From Amycolatopsis pittospori (GTDB lineage: Bacteria; Actinomycetota; Actinomycetes; Mycobacteriales; Pseudonocardiaceae), in assembly GCF_013870525.1 (NCBI RefSeq), contig NZ_JACBXD010000010.1, forward strand, positions 78,041 to 142,040: 64,000 nt of DNA, given 5' to 3'. Within the stretch, counting starts at the first letter, position 1, and each line of letters begins with the position of its first letter. Positions 8,054-17,113 of the stretch are shown one piece after another. Below the pieces are notes generated by a model, which saw only the letters and a program-made list of their open reading frames with translations, ran no database searches and had not been told where the DNA came from. A program made the translations under genes and the position numbers.

Positions 8054-9333
8054 TGACGCACCAACCCCTGGACACCGGCGCCGACCTGCGAAAGCTGGTC
8101 GAGCGCCTGTATCCGCTCTGCCGCAGCATCACCGGCGACGGCGTCCGCGCCACGCTGGAGATCCTCGGCGAGCACATCCCGCTCGACGTCCACGAGGTGC
8201 CGACCGGGACCCAGGTGCTGGACTGGACCGTGCCGCAGGAGTGGAACATCCGTGACGCGTACGTGAAGGACGCGTCCGGGCGACGGGTGATCGACTTCCA
8301 GGAGTCGAACCTGCACGTGGTCGGCTACAGCGTCCCGGTGTCGGAAAAGATGTCGCTGGAGGAGCTGCGCGGACATCTCCACACGCTGCCGGACAGGCCC
8401 GCCTGGGTGCCGTACCGGACCAGCTACTACTCGCCGACGTGGGGTTTCTGCCTGGCGCAGGACACCCTCGACGCCTTGCCGGACGGCGAGTACGAGGTGC
8501 GCATCGATTCCACTCTGGACGACGGGCACCTCACCTACGCGGAGCACGTGGTGCCGGGCGAGGTCACCGACGAGGTGCTCGTCTCCTGCCACATCTGCCA
8601 TCCTTCGCTGGCGAACGACAACCTCGCCGGGGTCGCGGTGGCCGCCGCGCTCGCGCAACGCCTGGCCGTCGAAAAGCCGCACTACACCTACCGGTTCCTG
8701 TTCATGCCGGGCACGATCGGCGCGATCACCTGGCTCGCGCGCAACCCCGAACGGGCCGGCAAGATCAAGGCCGGGGTCGTACTGGCGTGCGCGGGCGATC
8801 CGGGGTCCTTGACGTACAAGCGAAGCCGTCGCGGTGACGCCGAGATCGACAAGGTGCTCGAGTTCGTCCTGACCGAAAAGCCGCATACGCTCCTCGACTT
8901 CTCGCCCTACGGCTACGACGAGCGGCAGTTCTGCTCGCCGGGGTACAACCTCGGCGTCGGCTCGCTGACCAGGACGCCGTACGCCGGCTATCCGCAGTAC
9001 CACACCTCGGCCGACGATCTGGATTTCGTGTCCACCGAGGCGATGGAGGACACCCTGGCGACCTTGCGCGAGGCGTTCTCCGTCCTCGACCGGAACCGGA
9101 GCTACGTCAACCAAAGCCCGTACGGCGAGCCGCAACTCGGCAAGCGCGGGCTGTACGACTCGCTGGGTGGGCGCAGCGACGCCAAGGAAGCCCAGATGGC
9201 GATGCTCTGGGTGCTCAACCTTTCCGACGGGGAACACAGCCTCCTCGATGTCACCAAGCGATCCGGGCTCCCCTTCGACTCCGTCGTCGCCGCCGCTCAC
9301 GCGCTGCAGGGCGCCGGACTTTTGAAGGAGTGA
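8053..9333 (+). CDS. DUF4910 aminopeptidase-like protein with C-terminal winged helix
   Basis: The product has 426 residues. The centre holds an M28-like zinc peptidase signature: CHICHPSLANDNLAGV near residues 180-195 (His and Asp ligands) and YHTSADDLDFV near residue 316. The N-terminal part matches the DUF2172/DUF4910 pattern and the last 80 residues look like a winged helix (LLDVTKRSGLPFDSVVAAAHALQGAGLL). Such proteins are repeatedly found in sugar-modification loci but their reaction is not established. The ATG at 8053 shares one base with the previous stop; a GTG one codon upstream is also possible. Sitting beside a deacetylase, it may hydrolyse or form an amide on a sugar; this is inference. 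Confidence 0.78.
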   Translation: MTHQPLDTGADLRKLVERLYPLCRSITGDGVRATLEILGEHIPLDVHEVPTGTQVLDWTVPQEWNIRDAYVKDASGRRVIDFQESNLHVVGYSVPVSEKMSLEELRGHLHTLPDRPAWVPYRTSYYSPTWGFCLAQDTLDALPDGEYEVRIDSTLDDGHLTYAEHVVPGEVTDEVLVSCHICHPSLANDNLAGVAVAAALAQRLAVEKPHYTYRFLFMPGTIGAITWLARNPERAGKIKAGVVLACAGDPGSLTYKRSRRGDAEIDKVLEFVLTEKPHTLLDFSPYGYDERQFCSPGYNLGVGSLTRTPYAGYPQYHTSADDLDFVSTEAMEDTLATLREAFSVLDRNRSYVNQSPYGEPQLGKRGLYDSLGGRSDAKEAQMAMLWVLNLSDGEHSLLDVTKRSGLPFDSVVAAAHALQGAGLLKE

Positions 9334-9338
9334 AGCGG

Positions 9339-10655
9339 GTGGCAGTCGGCAAACATCGGGCGACACTGGCCTCCGGGGCGGTGCGCGCCATGGCGGGCAG
9401 GCTCAGCTGGGGCCTCGGCGACCAGGCCGTTTCCAGTTTGACCAACTTCGCGGTCGGCCTGATCGTCGCGCGTTCGCTCGGCACGTTCGCCTTCGGCATG
9501 TTCAGCCTCGCCTGGGTGACCTACGGCGTCGTGCTCAACATCTCGCGCGGTATGGCCACCGACCCGCTGATGGTGCGGTTCTCCGCGGTACCGGAGGAAA
9601 CCTGGCGCCGGGCGGTGTCCAGCGCGGCCGGGACCGCGGTCGGCGTCGGCCTGGTGACCGGCTTGGTGAGCGCGCTTGTCGGCGTCGTGGCGGTCAAACC
9701 GCTGGGCGAGGTGTTCATCGCGCTCGGCATCGTGCTCCCCGGCCTGCTGCTGCAGGACGCGTGGCGGTTCGCGCTGTTCGCCAAGGGCGACGGCAAGAAG
9801 GCGTTCGTCAACGACTGTGTCTGGGGTGTCGCGCTGATCCCGGCGCTGGTCATCGCCGCGCAGATCGGCACCGTGGTCGCGTTCATCCTGGCCTGGGGCA
9901 TCGCCGGCGCGGTCGCGGCGGTCTACGGCCTGTTCCAGACCGGCATCGTGCCGCGGATCTCGGAGATGACGGGCTGGCTGAAGCAGCAGCGCGACCTCAG
10001 CGTGCGGTACCTGATCGAGAACGTCAGCAACGCCGGTTCGTCCCAGCTGCGCGCGTACGGCCTCGGCGCGATCGCCGGGATCAGCGCGGTCGGCGCGGTC
10101 CGCGGCGCGGAACAGCTGCTCGGGCCGTTCCTCGCGCTGCTGATGGGGCTGTCGCTGACGACCGTGGCCGAGGGCGCCCGCGTCCTGCACCGCGCCCCGC
10201 ACCGGCTCAAGCATTTCTGCGTGCTGCTCGGCGGCGGCCAGGCGGGTGCCGCGCTGCTGTGGGGACTCGGACTGCTGATCCTCGTCCCGCACGACGTCGG
10301 CCGCTGGATCATGGGCACGGTCTGGGATTCGGCGGAGCCGCTGATCCTGCCGGTCACCCTGTCGGTCACCGCGGCGGGCTTCACCGCGGGCGCGGCCGCC
10401 GGGCTGCGTGCCCTCGGCAACGCGAAACGCAGTCTGCGGGCGCAACTCGTCGCCTCCGCGGGCTACGTGATCTTCGGGATCATCGGCGCCTACATCGACG
10501 GCGCCGAAGGTGCCGCGTGGGGCTCGATGCTCTCGGTCTGGCTGGGCGCCGCACTGTGGTGGTACCAGCTCCGTGTCGCGTATCGCGAGTACCGGCCGCC
10601 CGTGCCGGAGCCGGCCGCGATGCGCACGAACGACGAAGAGGTGGGAACGGCATGA
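9339..10655 (+). CDS. Polysaccharide flippase, Wzx/MATE type
   Basis: This is a polytopic membrane protein of 438 residues with about 12-14 hydrophobic segments, for example VGVGLVTGLVSALVGVVAV near residue 105 and the C-terminal pair around VIFGIIGAYIDG. It fits the MOP superfamily flippases that move lipid-linked repeat units across the membrane. I prefer the GTG at 9339 because AAGGAG ends seven bases before it; the GTG at 9330 would leave no spacing to that site. It overlaps the glycosyltransferase gene that follows by four bases. It is the only flippase candidate in the locus, so it probably exports the repeat unit. Confidence 0.82.
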   Translation: MAVGKHRATLASGAVRAMAGRLSWGLGDQAVSSLTNFAVGLIVARSLGTFAFGMFSLAWVTYGVVLNISRGMATDPLMVRFSAVPEETWRRAVSSAAGTAVGVGLVTGLVSALVGVVAVKPLGEVFIALGIVLPGLLLQDAWRFALFAKGDGKKAFVNDCVWGVALIPALVIAAQIGTVVAFILAWGIAGAVAAVYGLFQTGIVPRISEMTGWLKQQRDLSVRYLIENVSNAGSSQLRAYGLGAIAGISAVGAVRGAEQLLGPFLALLMGLSLTTVAEGARVLHRAPHRLKHFCVLLGGGQAGAALLWGLGLLILVPHDVGRWIMGTVWDSAEPLILPVTLSVTAAGFTAGAAAGLRALGNAKRSLRAQLVASAGYVIFGIIGAYIDGAEGAAWGSMLSVWLGAALWWYQLRVAYREYRPPVPEPAAMRTNDEEVGTA

Positions 10656-11599
10656 CACAGGTTCCACGGCTCAGCATCGGGCTGCCCGTCTACAACGGCG
10701 AGGAGTACCTGGCCGAATCGCTCGACGCCCTCCTCGGCCAGAGCTACGAGGACTTCGAGCTCATCATTTCGGACAACGCCTCGGCGGACCGGACCGAAGA
10801 GATCTGCCGCGACTACGTGAACCGGGACTCCCGGATCCGGTATCTGCGGCTGCCGAAGAACGTCGGCGCGTCCCCGAACCACAACCGGGTCCTCGACGAG
10901 GCGAAGGGCGAGCTGTTCAAATGGGCGTCGCATGACGACCTCTACGGCCGTGACCTGCTGAAACTGTGTGTCGAGGCGCTCGACGAGCGGCCGGGGATGA
11001 TCGTCGCGCACACCTGGCAGGCCATCATCGACGACCACGGCGCGGTGACCCACAAGCTGGACTACCCGCTGGCCACGGACTCCCCGCACGCGCCCACCCG
11101 GTTCCGCAGCCTGCTGTTCGAAACCGGCGGCGACGACTTCTACGGCGTCATGCGCACCGACGTCCTCCGCCGGGTCAAGCAGCTCGACAGCTATCACCAC
11201 GCCGACCGCACGTACGTCGCCGAACTGAGCCTCCACGGCCCGTTCCACCAGGTCCCCGAGGTGCAGTACTTCCGCCGCGACCACCCCGGCCGCGCGGAAC
11301 GGGCGAACCCCAGCATCCGCAAGCGCTGTTCGAACCTCGACCCGAAGCGCGCCGATCCGATCCGGAACCCGATGCCGCGGCTGATCGGCGAGTACATCGG
11401 CGGGTTCGTCGGCGGTATCCGCCGGGCGCCGCTCTCCTCGGCGGACCGGCGGGAGTGCTACCGGCACCTGGCGTCCTGGCTGGCCGACCGCTCCCACGGC
11501 CGGAACGAGGACCGCGCCGAAGACGGCGTCCCCGAACTCGAAGAAGACAGGATGAACATCGACGCCGTGGTCCCTGGACGGCAGAGGAGGACGTCGTGA
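10652..11599 (+). CDS. Glycosyltransferase family 2
   Basis: The product has 315 residues. The GT-A nucleotide-binding start SIGLPVYNGEEYLAESLDA and IISDNASADRT are canonical for GT2 enzymes, and ASHDDLYGRDLL near residue 93 supplies the DXD-like metal site. The acceptor region includes DDFYGVMRTDVL. There is no transmembrane segment, so it should be a peripheral, cytoplasmic enzyme adding one sugar to the lipid-linked unit. The ATG at 10652 overlaps the flippase stop (ATGA). The last 40 residues are charged and poorly conserved in appearance. Confidence 0.88.
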   Translation: MTQVPRLSIGLPVYNGEEYLAESLDALLGQSYEDFELIISDNASADRTEEICRDYVNRDSRIRYLRLPKNVGASPNHNRVLDEAKGELFKWASHDDLYGRDLLKLCVEALDERPGMIVAHTWQAIIDDHGAVTHKLDYPLATDSPHAPTRFRSLLFETGGDDFYGVMRTDVLRRVKQLDSYHHADRTYVAELSLHGPFHQVPEVQYFRRDHPGRAERANPSIRKRCSNLDPKRADPIRNPMPRLIGEYIGGFVGGIRRAPLSSADRRECYRHLASWLADRSHGRNEDRAEDGVPELEEDRMNIDAVVPGRQRRTS

Positions 11600-12834
11600 C
11601 CTCTCGCCCTGGAGCGAGAAAACGAAGACACCCCCAAGTCGGTTTCTTCGGCCTTCTGGGCGCGGGGAACATCGGCAACGACGGCTCACTCGAAGTCGTA
11701 CTCGCCTACGTGCGGGAGCATCACCCGGACGCGGAGCTGAGATGCCTCTGCTCCGGCCCGGAGCAAGTCGAGGCCCGCTACGGCGTCCCGGCGGAATCCC
11801 TCCTCTGGTACTACTCGCGCAACCGCGACGCGACCGGGATCCGCGCGGCCCTCCTGAAAGCCGTCGGCAAGGTCGCCGACACCCTCAAGATCCTTTCCTG
11901 GACCCGGCGGTGCGACGTCGTGATCGTCCCCGGCGCCGGCGTCCTCGAAACCACCCTTCCCTTGCGCCCCTGGGGTTTCCCGTACGCGATGGCCCTGCTC
12001 GGGGTGGCGGGCAGACTGGGCGGCACCAAGGTCGCGCTCCTGAACGTCGGCTCGAACGTCATCCGCCAGCGGACCACCCGGCGGCTCTACCGGATCGCCG
12101 CCCGCTCCGCGCACTACCGGTCGTTCCGCGATCAGCTGTCGAAGGACGCGTGGGCGGAAATGGGCCTCGACACCTCGAAGGACGACCTCTACCCCGACCT
12201 GGCCTTCGCACTGCCGATCCCCGCCGGGCGGCCGTCGAACGTCGTCGGGGTCGGCGTCATGGAATACCACGGCGGCAACGACGACCGGCGGAACGCCGAG
12301 GAGATCCGTTCGTCCTATGTGGACGCGATGAAACGGTTCGTCCGCTGGTTGGTCGACGAAGGCCGCGAAGTCCGGCTTCTCACCGGCGACGAGATCGACG
12401 ACCCGGTCGTCGAGGAGATCTTCGCCGATCTGCGCTCGTACCGGCCGGGCCTGGACCCGAACCGGGTGACCGCCGCGAAACTGCCGACCCTGGGCGACCT
12501 CATCACGGAAATCGCGTCGCTAGGCGCCGTCGTCGGGACTCGCTATCACAACGTCCTGTGCTCGCTGAAGCTCGCGAAGCCGACGATCTCGATCAGCTAT
12601 TCGCAGAAGATGGACAGCATCATGGCGGACATGGGGCTCGCCGAGTACTGCCAGTCCGCCCGCGCCGTCGACGTCGATCTGCTCATCCGGCAGCTCACCG
12701 AACTCGAGGCGAAACCCGAGGAGTTCTGGCAGAGCCTGCGCGATCGCAGCGCGGCGAAACGGAAGCTGCTGGAAAAGCAGAACGAAGTCCTCGACGAGAA
12801 GCTGTTCAACCTGCCGCAGAAGGAGAACCGATGA
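11596..12834 (+). CDS. Polysaccharide pyruvyl transferase family protein
   Basis: The product has 412 residues. The N-terminal GFFGLLGAGNIGNDGSLEVVL and the C-terminal VVGTRYHNVLCSLKLAKPTISISYSQKM are the hallmark segments of family PF04230 (CsaB, ExoV, WcaK), a GT-B-like fold that adds a pyruvate ketal from phosphoenolpyruvate to a sugar. The GTG at 11596 follows GAGGAGG and overlaps the GT2 stop. A C-terminal coiled helix (about residues 380-400) follows the fold. It predicts a pyruvylated, negatively charged repeat unit. Confidence 0.88.
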   Translation: MTSRPGARKRRHPQVGFFGLLGAGNIGNDGSLEVVLAYVREHHPDAELRCLCSGPEQVEARYGVPAESLLWYYSRNRDATGIRAALLKAVGKVADTLKILSWTRRCDVVIVPGAGVLETTLPLRPWGFPYAMALLGVAGRLGGTKVALLNVGSNVIRQRTTRRLYRIAARSAHYRSFRDQLSKDAWAEMGLDTSKDDLYPDLAFALPIPAGRPSNVVGVGVMEYHGGNDDRRNAEEIRSSYVDAMKRFVRWLVDEGREVRLLTGDEIDDPVVEEIFADLRSYRPGLDPNRVTAAKLPTLGDLITEIASLGAVVGTRYHNVLCSLKLAKPTISISYSQKMDSIMADMGLAEYCQSARAVDVDLLIRQLTELEAKPEEFWQSLRDRSAAKRKLLEKQNEVLDEKLFNLPQKENR

Positions 12835-13379
12835 AGGCCGAACCGGTCCTCGAAATCGACGGCGCCTACCTCTTCACGCCGACGCCGTTCGCCGACGAAC
12901 GCGGGTTCTTCAGCCGCACCTTCGACAGCGAAGTCGTCGCCTCGGTGGGTATCGACCCCAGCGGGTTCGCGCAGGACAGCATCTCCCGGTCCCGCAAGGG
13001 CGTCCTGCGCGGTATGCACCTGCGCGGCGGGAACGGCGAGTCCAAACTGGTCCGCTGCTCGTCCGGGGCGATCTTCGACGTCATCGTGGACCTCCGCCCG
13101 GATTCACCGACCTTCCGGAACGTGAAGTCGTTCGAACTCTCCGGGGAAACCCAGATCTCGCTGTACATCCCGGCGGGCTGCGCGCACGGCTTCCAGGCGC
13201 TGACCGATCCCGCCGACATCTCCTACCGCATCGACCGGCCGCACGATCCGGCCGAGGACATCGCGATCTCCTACGCCGATCCCGAACTGGCCATCGACTG
13301 GCCGCTCCCGATCAGCGCGGTGTCCGAACGCGACGCCCACGCTCCTCCTCTAGCCGCCGCACTGACGACCACGAGGTGA
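12831..13379 (+). CDS. RmlC-like dTDP-4-dehydrorhamnose 3,5-epimerase family protein
   Basis: The product is a 182-residue cupin. ADERGFFSRTF near residue 22, SRSRKGVLRGMHLR near residue 51 (catalytic His) and YIPAGCAHGFQAL near residue 104 are the RmlC signatures. The family epimerises C3 and/or C5 of NDP-4-keto-6-deoxyhexoses. No rmlA, rmlB or rmlD homologue sits beside it, so it more likely serves the local ketosugar than the general rhamnose pathway. AGGAG seven bases upstream supports the ATG at 12831, which overlaps the pyruvyl transferase stop. Confidence 0.87.
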   Translation: MKAEPVLEIDGAYLFTPTPFADERGFFSRTFDSEVVASVGIDPSGFAQDSISRSRKGVLRGMHLRGGNGESKLVRCSSGAIFDVIVDLRPDSPTFRNVKSFELSGETQISLYIPAGCAHGFQALTDPADISYRIDRPHDPAEDIAISYADPELAIDWPLPISAVSERDAHAPPLAAALTTTR

Positions 13380-13384
13380 TCCCG

Positions 13385-14695
13385 ATGAGCCGCCCCTTGC
13401 CGCTTTCCGACCAGGCGAACGAAAGACTGCACCGGGCCATCCCCGGCGGTGCGCACACCTACGCCAAAGGCCAGGACCAGTACCCCGACGACCTCTCACC
13501 GGTCATGGCCCGCGGCCTCGCCGGCCACGTGTGGGACGTCGACGGCAACGAGTACATCGAATACGGCTCGGGGCTTCGCGCGGTCAGCCTCGGACACGCG
13601 CATCCGCGGGTCCTGGAGGCCGTCCGCACCGAGATCGCCAAGGGCGCCAACTTCGTCCGGCCGTCCATCATCGAAGCCGAAGCGGCGGAACGGTTCCTCG
13701 CCGCGGTGCCCACAGCGGACATGGTGAAGTTCGCGAAGAACGGCTCCGACGCGACCACCGCCGCCGTCCGCCTGGCCCGGGCCGCGACCGGACGCCCGCT
13801 CGTCGCGATCTGCGGGGACCACGCGTTCTTCTCCACCGACGACTGGTTCATCGGCACCACCCCGATGCCCGCCGGGATCCCGGACGAGACCACCGAACTG
13901 ACGATTTCCTTCCCGTACGGCGATCTCGCCGCCACCGAAGAGATCCTGCGGAACCACGAGGTCGCCTGCCTGATCCTGGAAGCGGCGACCCAGCAGGAGC
14001 CGCCCGAGGGCTACCTGGCCGGGCTGCGGGCACTGTGCGACCGGTACGGCTGCCTGCTGGTGTTCGACGAGATGATCACCGGATTCCGGTGGTCGGAGTC
14101 CGGGGCTCAGGGCCTCTACGGCGTCACGCCGGATCTCTCGACGTTCGGCAAGGCTCTCGGCAACGGCTTCGCGGTCTCGGCGCTGGCCGGCAAGCGGGAG
14201 TACATGGAACTCGGCGGCCTGCGCGACGAGCGGGAGCGGGTCTTCCTGCTCTCGACCACGCACGGCGCCGAGACGCATTGCCTCGCCGCGTCCATCGCCG
14301 TCTTCGACACCTACGTCGAGGAAGGAATCACCGAACGGCTGCACGCGCTGGGCGACCGGCTCGCCGCCGGAGTCCGCGAGGTCGCCGCGGGGGCGGGCGT
14401 CGGGGACCGCGTCCTCGTGCGCGGCAAAGCGAGCAACCTCGTCTTCGCCACCCTGGACGAGAAGTTCGAGCCGTCCCAGCCGTATCGGACGCTGTTCATG
14501 CGGGAACTGATCGGTGGCGGGGTGATCGGACCGTCCTTCGTAGTCAGTGCCGGACTCACCGAAGCCGACATCGACAAGACGATCGACGTCGTCTCGCGGG
14601 CCTGCACGACCTACCGGAAGGCGCTCGATCTCCAGGATCCATCGCCGTGGACGGGCGGCCGTCCGGTGAAGCCGGTTTTCAGGAGGTACGCATGA
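13385..14695 (+). CDS. Class III PLP aminotransferase, glutamate-1-semialdehyde mutase-like
   Basis: The product has 436 residues. The PLP-binding Lys is Lys256 in TFGKALGNGF, preceded by the VFDEMITGFR segment with the cofactor-contacting Asp. The overall pattern (GGAHTYAKGQDQYP start, YGSGLRAVSLGHAHP) is that of glutamate-1-semialdehyde aminomutases, but the sequence lies in a sugar operon, where such homologues act as transaminases or mutases on sugar precursors. I take the ATG at 13385 (GAGG eight bases upstream); a GTG at 13376 overlaps the RmlC-like stop. It is the last gene of the coupled plus-strand operon. Confidence 0.85.
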   Translation: MSRPLPLSDQANERLHRAIPGGAHTYAKGQDQYPDDLSPVMARGLAGHVWDVDGNEYIEYGSGLRAVSLGHAHPRVLEAVRTEIAKGANFVRPSIIEAEAAERFLAAVPTADMVKFAKNGSDATTAAVRLARAATGRPLVAICGDHAFFSTDDWFIGTTPMPAGIPDETTELTISFPYGDLAATEEILRNHEVACLILEAATQQEPPEGYLAGLRALCDRYGCLLVFDEMITGFRWSESGAQGLYGVTPDLSTFGKALGNGFAVSALAGKREYMELGGLRDERERVFLLSTTHGAETHCLAASIAVFDTYVEEGITERLHALGDRLAAGVREVAAGAGVGDRVLVRGKASNLVFATLDEKFEPSQPYRTLFMRELIGGGVIGPSFVVSAGLTEADIDKTIDVVSRACTTYRKALDLQDPSPWTGGRPVKPVFRRYA

Positions 14696-14750
14696 GTAGC
14701 ACACGTTCGTGTCCATCCCATGCGCTGCGCGGTGACTTACCTTGAGTCGT

Positions 14751-16211
14751 ATGACTTGGGCAAGAACGACAGCGCTCACGCTGTCGGTGATTTTGACGGC
14801 CGGCTCCTTCACCGCCATCGCAACGGCGGCCGAGGCGCCGGCCGTCTGCGCGTCCGGGCCGGCGCACTTCACGAAGCCGGACAACGCCGTCGTCGTCGAT
14901 CCCGGCGAGCACCTTTCGGTCAAGACCTCGGAAAACCCGCCGGGGACGACGTTCTGGCTCAGCTCCGGGACGCATACGCTCGCCGACGACCCCTACAGCC
15001 AGGTGATCCCGAAGGACGGCAACGCCTACGTCGGCGCACCCGGCGCCGTGCTGGACGGCCGGGACGTCAACCGGGCGGCGTTCACGCAGCTGGCCAAGGA
15101 CGTCGTGATCCGCGGGCTGACGATCCGCGGCTTCGCCGCACCGCAGGATCAAGGTGTGGTGAACCACGATTCCGGCGAACACTGGGTGATCGAGGGCAAC
15201 GTCATCGAGGAGAACCGGGGCGCGGCGATGATGGCCGGGCCGCGGCAGGAGGTGCTCGGGAACTGCCTGCGCAACAACGGGCAGTACGGGATCAACGCCT
15301 ACCGCTCCGGCAACGGCATCACCGGGCTCGTCATCGAGGGCAACGAGATCGCCGGCAACAACACCGAGGACTGGGAGAAGAAGCAGCCCGGCTGCGGCTG
15401 CAGTGGCGGGGTGAAGTTCTGGGCCGTCGACGGCGCGGACATCCGGGGCAACTGGGTGCACCACAACCACGGCGCCGGACTCTGGGCGGACACGAACAAC
15501 AACGACTTCGTCATCGAGGACAACCTGATCGAGGACAACGAGGCCGAAGCGCTGTTCTACGAGATCAGCTACAACCTCATCGTCCGCAGCAACATCTTCC
15601 GCCGCAACACCCTGAAGATGGGCAGCGAATTCGCCGCACGGGGCAACAACTTCCCGGTCGCGGCGGTGTACCTGAGCGAGTCCGGCGGCGAGCCGCGGCT
15701 CCTGGCACGGACCGACATGATCGAGATCTACGAGAACGTGTTCGAGGACAACTGGGGCGGCCTGACGCTGTGGGAGAACGCGGACCGGTTCTGCAACAGC
15801 CCCGCGAACACCTCGACCGGAACCTGCACGCGGGTCGTGCGCTCGCCTTCGGACTGCTCCGAGGGCGCGATCACCCAGCAGCCCGCCTACGACGATTGCC
15901 GGTGGAAGACGCAGCGGGTCAACATTCACGACAACACCTTCCGGAGCGCTCCGGATTGTTCGGGGCTCTGCGGGCGGATGGCGGTGCTGTCGAACTTCGG
16001 CACCTATCCGGCCTGGTCGCCGTACCGGGGTTCCGTCGTGTCCGACTCGGTGACGTTCGGGCAGGACAACGAGTGGTTCTCGAATACCTACCTCGGACAT
16101 TGGTCGTTCGTGGCGCATGACGCTTCGCGGTCGCTGGACGTGGCGGCCTGGCAGGCGGCTCCCTACAAGCAGGACCCTTGCAGCAGCTTCAACGGGGTCG
16201 GCGGCTGCTGA
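14751..16211 (+). CDS. Secreted right-handed parallel beta-helix protein
   Basis: The product has 486 residues with an N-terminal signal peptide (ALTLSVILTAGSFTAIATAA) and no lipobox. The body is made of imperfect repeats rich in Asn and Gly (NVIEENRG, GNEIAGNN, GNWVHHNHG, DNLIEDNE), typical of parallel beta-helix carbohydrate enzymes such as polysaccharide lyases, glycosidases and mannuronan C5-epimerases. A Cys-rich GCGCSGGVKFW loop and a C-terminal DRFCNSPANTS segment suggest disulfides. The ATG at 14751 is preferred over the TTG at 14742. It is paralogous to the lipoprotein at 20227-21759. Its substrate is probably the polymer made here; the catalytic class is unknown. Confidence 0.82.
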   Translation: MTWARTTALTLSVILTAGSFTAIATAAEAPAVCASGPAHFTKPDNAVVVDPGEHLSVKTSENPPGTTFWLSSGTHTLADDPYSQVIPKDGNAYVGAPGAVLDGRDVNRAAFTQLAKDVVIRGLTIRGFAAPQDQGVVNHDSGEHWVIEGNVIEENRGAAMMAGPRQEVLGNCLRNNGQYGINAYRSGNGITGLVIEGNEIAGNNTEDWEKKQPGCGCSGGVKFWAVDGADIRGNWVHHNHGAGLWADTNNNDFVIEDNLIEDNEAEALFYEISYNLIVRSNIFRRNTLKMGSEFAARGNNFPVAAVYLSESGGEPRLLARTDMIEIYENVFEDNWGGLTLWENADRFCNSPANTSTGTCTRVVRSPSDCSEGAITQQPAYDDCRWKTQRVNIHDNTFRSAPDCSGLCGRMAVLSNFGTYPAWSPYRGSVVSDSVTFGQDNEWFSNTYLGHWSFVAHDASRSLDVAAWQAAPYKQDPCSSFNGVGGC

Positions 16212-16221
16212 CCGCGTCGCG

Positions 16222-16279
16222 CGGTGGTCGTGAGTGGCAAGTGTCGTTAGAACGACCCAAATCACTCACGACCGCCGCC
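16222..16279. terminator. Imperfect long inverted repeat between convergent genes
   Basis: Left arm 16222-16249 and right arm 16252-16279 pair at their outer parts, with mismatches in the middle of the stem. The right arm contains the core AACGACCCAAATCACTCACGA, identical to the elements at 33873-33918 and 34997-35040. It lies 10 bp after the beta-helix stop and 3 bp before the methyltransferase stop, so it can serve both convergent genes. Confidence 0.7.
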
Positions 16280-16282
16280 CGC

Positions 16283-17083
16283 TCAGTCCTTCTGCAGGAA
16301 GAAGTACGCGTACCGTTCGTCCAGCTCGTTCTTCGGCACCAGCTGGATCGCCTTCGGTGTGAAGCCGCACCGCTCGGCCAGCTGCCAGAAGGCGTCGACG
16401 CGGTAGGTGGTCATCGCGGCGAGGCCCGAACGGTAGGAGCGGCGCCGGGACCGGGTCCGCCAGGTGCCGGGGTCGTACTTGACCTGGATCAGCGCGAGCC
16501 CGCCGGGGACGAGCAGCTCCCGTGCGATGCGGAGCAGGCGCTCGCCGTACTCGGGCGTCGGGATGAGCTCGAAAACGTAGAAGCTCACGTAGACGTCGCA
16601 GGGTTCCTTCACGGCCGAAAGCGCCGCCTCGGGATTCGCGACGTCGATCTCGACGGCCTGGAAGTCCGTCTGGCAGACGTTCGCGACCTGTTTCCCGCAT
16701 TCGGCCAGGGTTTCGGCGGAGATGTCGACGCCGATGAATTCCTGGGCGCGCGGGGCGAAGTGGATGGCGTTCGCGCCGCCGCCGCAGCCCCATTCGATGA
16801 CGCGGTTCCACGGGCGGTCGAAGCCGGCCAGCCGGGCGCCGCCCTCGAACATGTCGAGGTGCTGTTTCCCGATTTGCGACCAGAGGTCGTTACCGTCGAA
16901 CGTTCCGGCGTCCCGCCAATGCGAATTGTCCTTCCATCTCTTTTCGCCGGGCTCGTTCCAGTATCCCTGTGAGTCGGCCGAGATGGCGGATTCGGACTGT
17001 TTGGCGCCGACCGTCGCCAGCGCGCGCTGGCCGAGGTCTTCCGCCCGGGCGGCGACTTTCTTGGCAAGATCGATGAGGGGCAT
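16283..17083 (-). CDS. Class I SAM-dependent methyltransferase
   Basis: The product is a 266-residue cytoplasmic protein with SAM motif I VIEWGCGGGANAIHFAP near residue 94 and the acidic motif II FIGVDIS. The post-motif region LLRIARELLVPGGLALIQVKYD is also typical. It carries a helical N-terminus. Its position at the 3' end of the minus-strand polysaccharide operon, 30 bp after the PAP2 gene, suggests that it methylates a sugar (O-methylation) or a lipid intermediate, but the sequence does not identify the acceptor. Confidence 0.8.
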   Translation of the reverse strand: MPLIDLAKKVAARAEDLGQRALATVGAKQSESAISADSQGYWNEPGEKRWKDNSHWRDAGTFDGNDLWSQIGKQHLDMFEGGARLAGFDRPWNRVIEWGCGGGANAIHFAPRAQEFIGVDISAETLAECGKQVANVCQTDFQAVEIDVANPEAALSAVKEPCDVYVSFYVFELIPTPEYGERLLRIARELLVPGGLALIQVKYDPGTWRTRSRRRSYRSGLAAMTTYRVDAFWQLAERCGFTPKAIQLVPKNELDERYAYFFLQKD

Positions 17084-17113
17084 GGGAGAGCCGTTCCTTT
17101 CGCTGCGCGGTGT

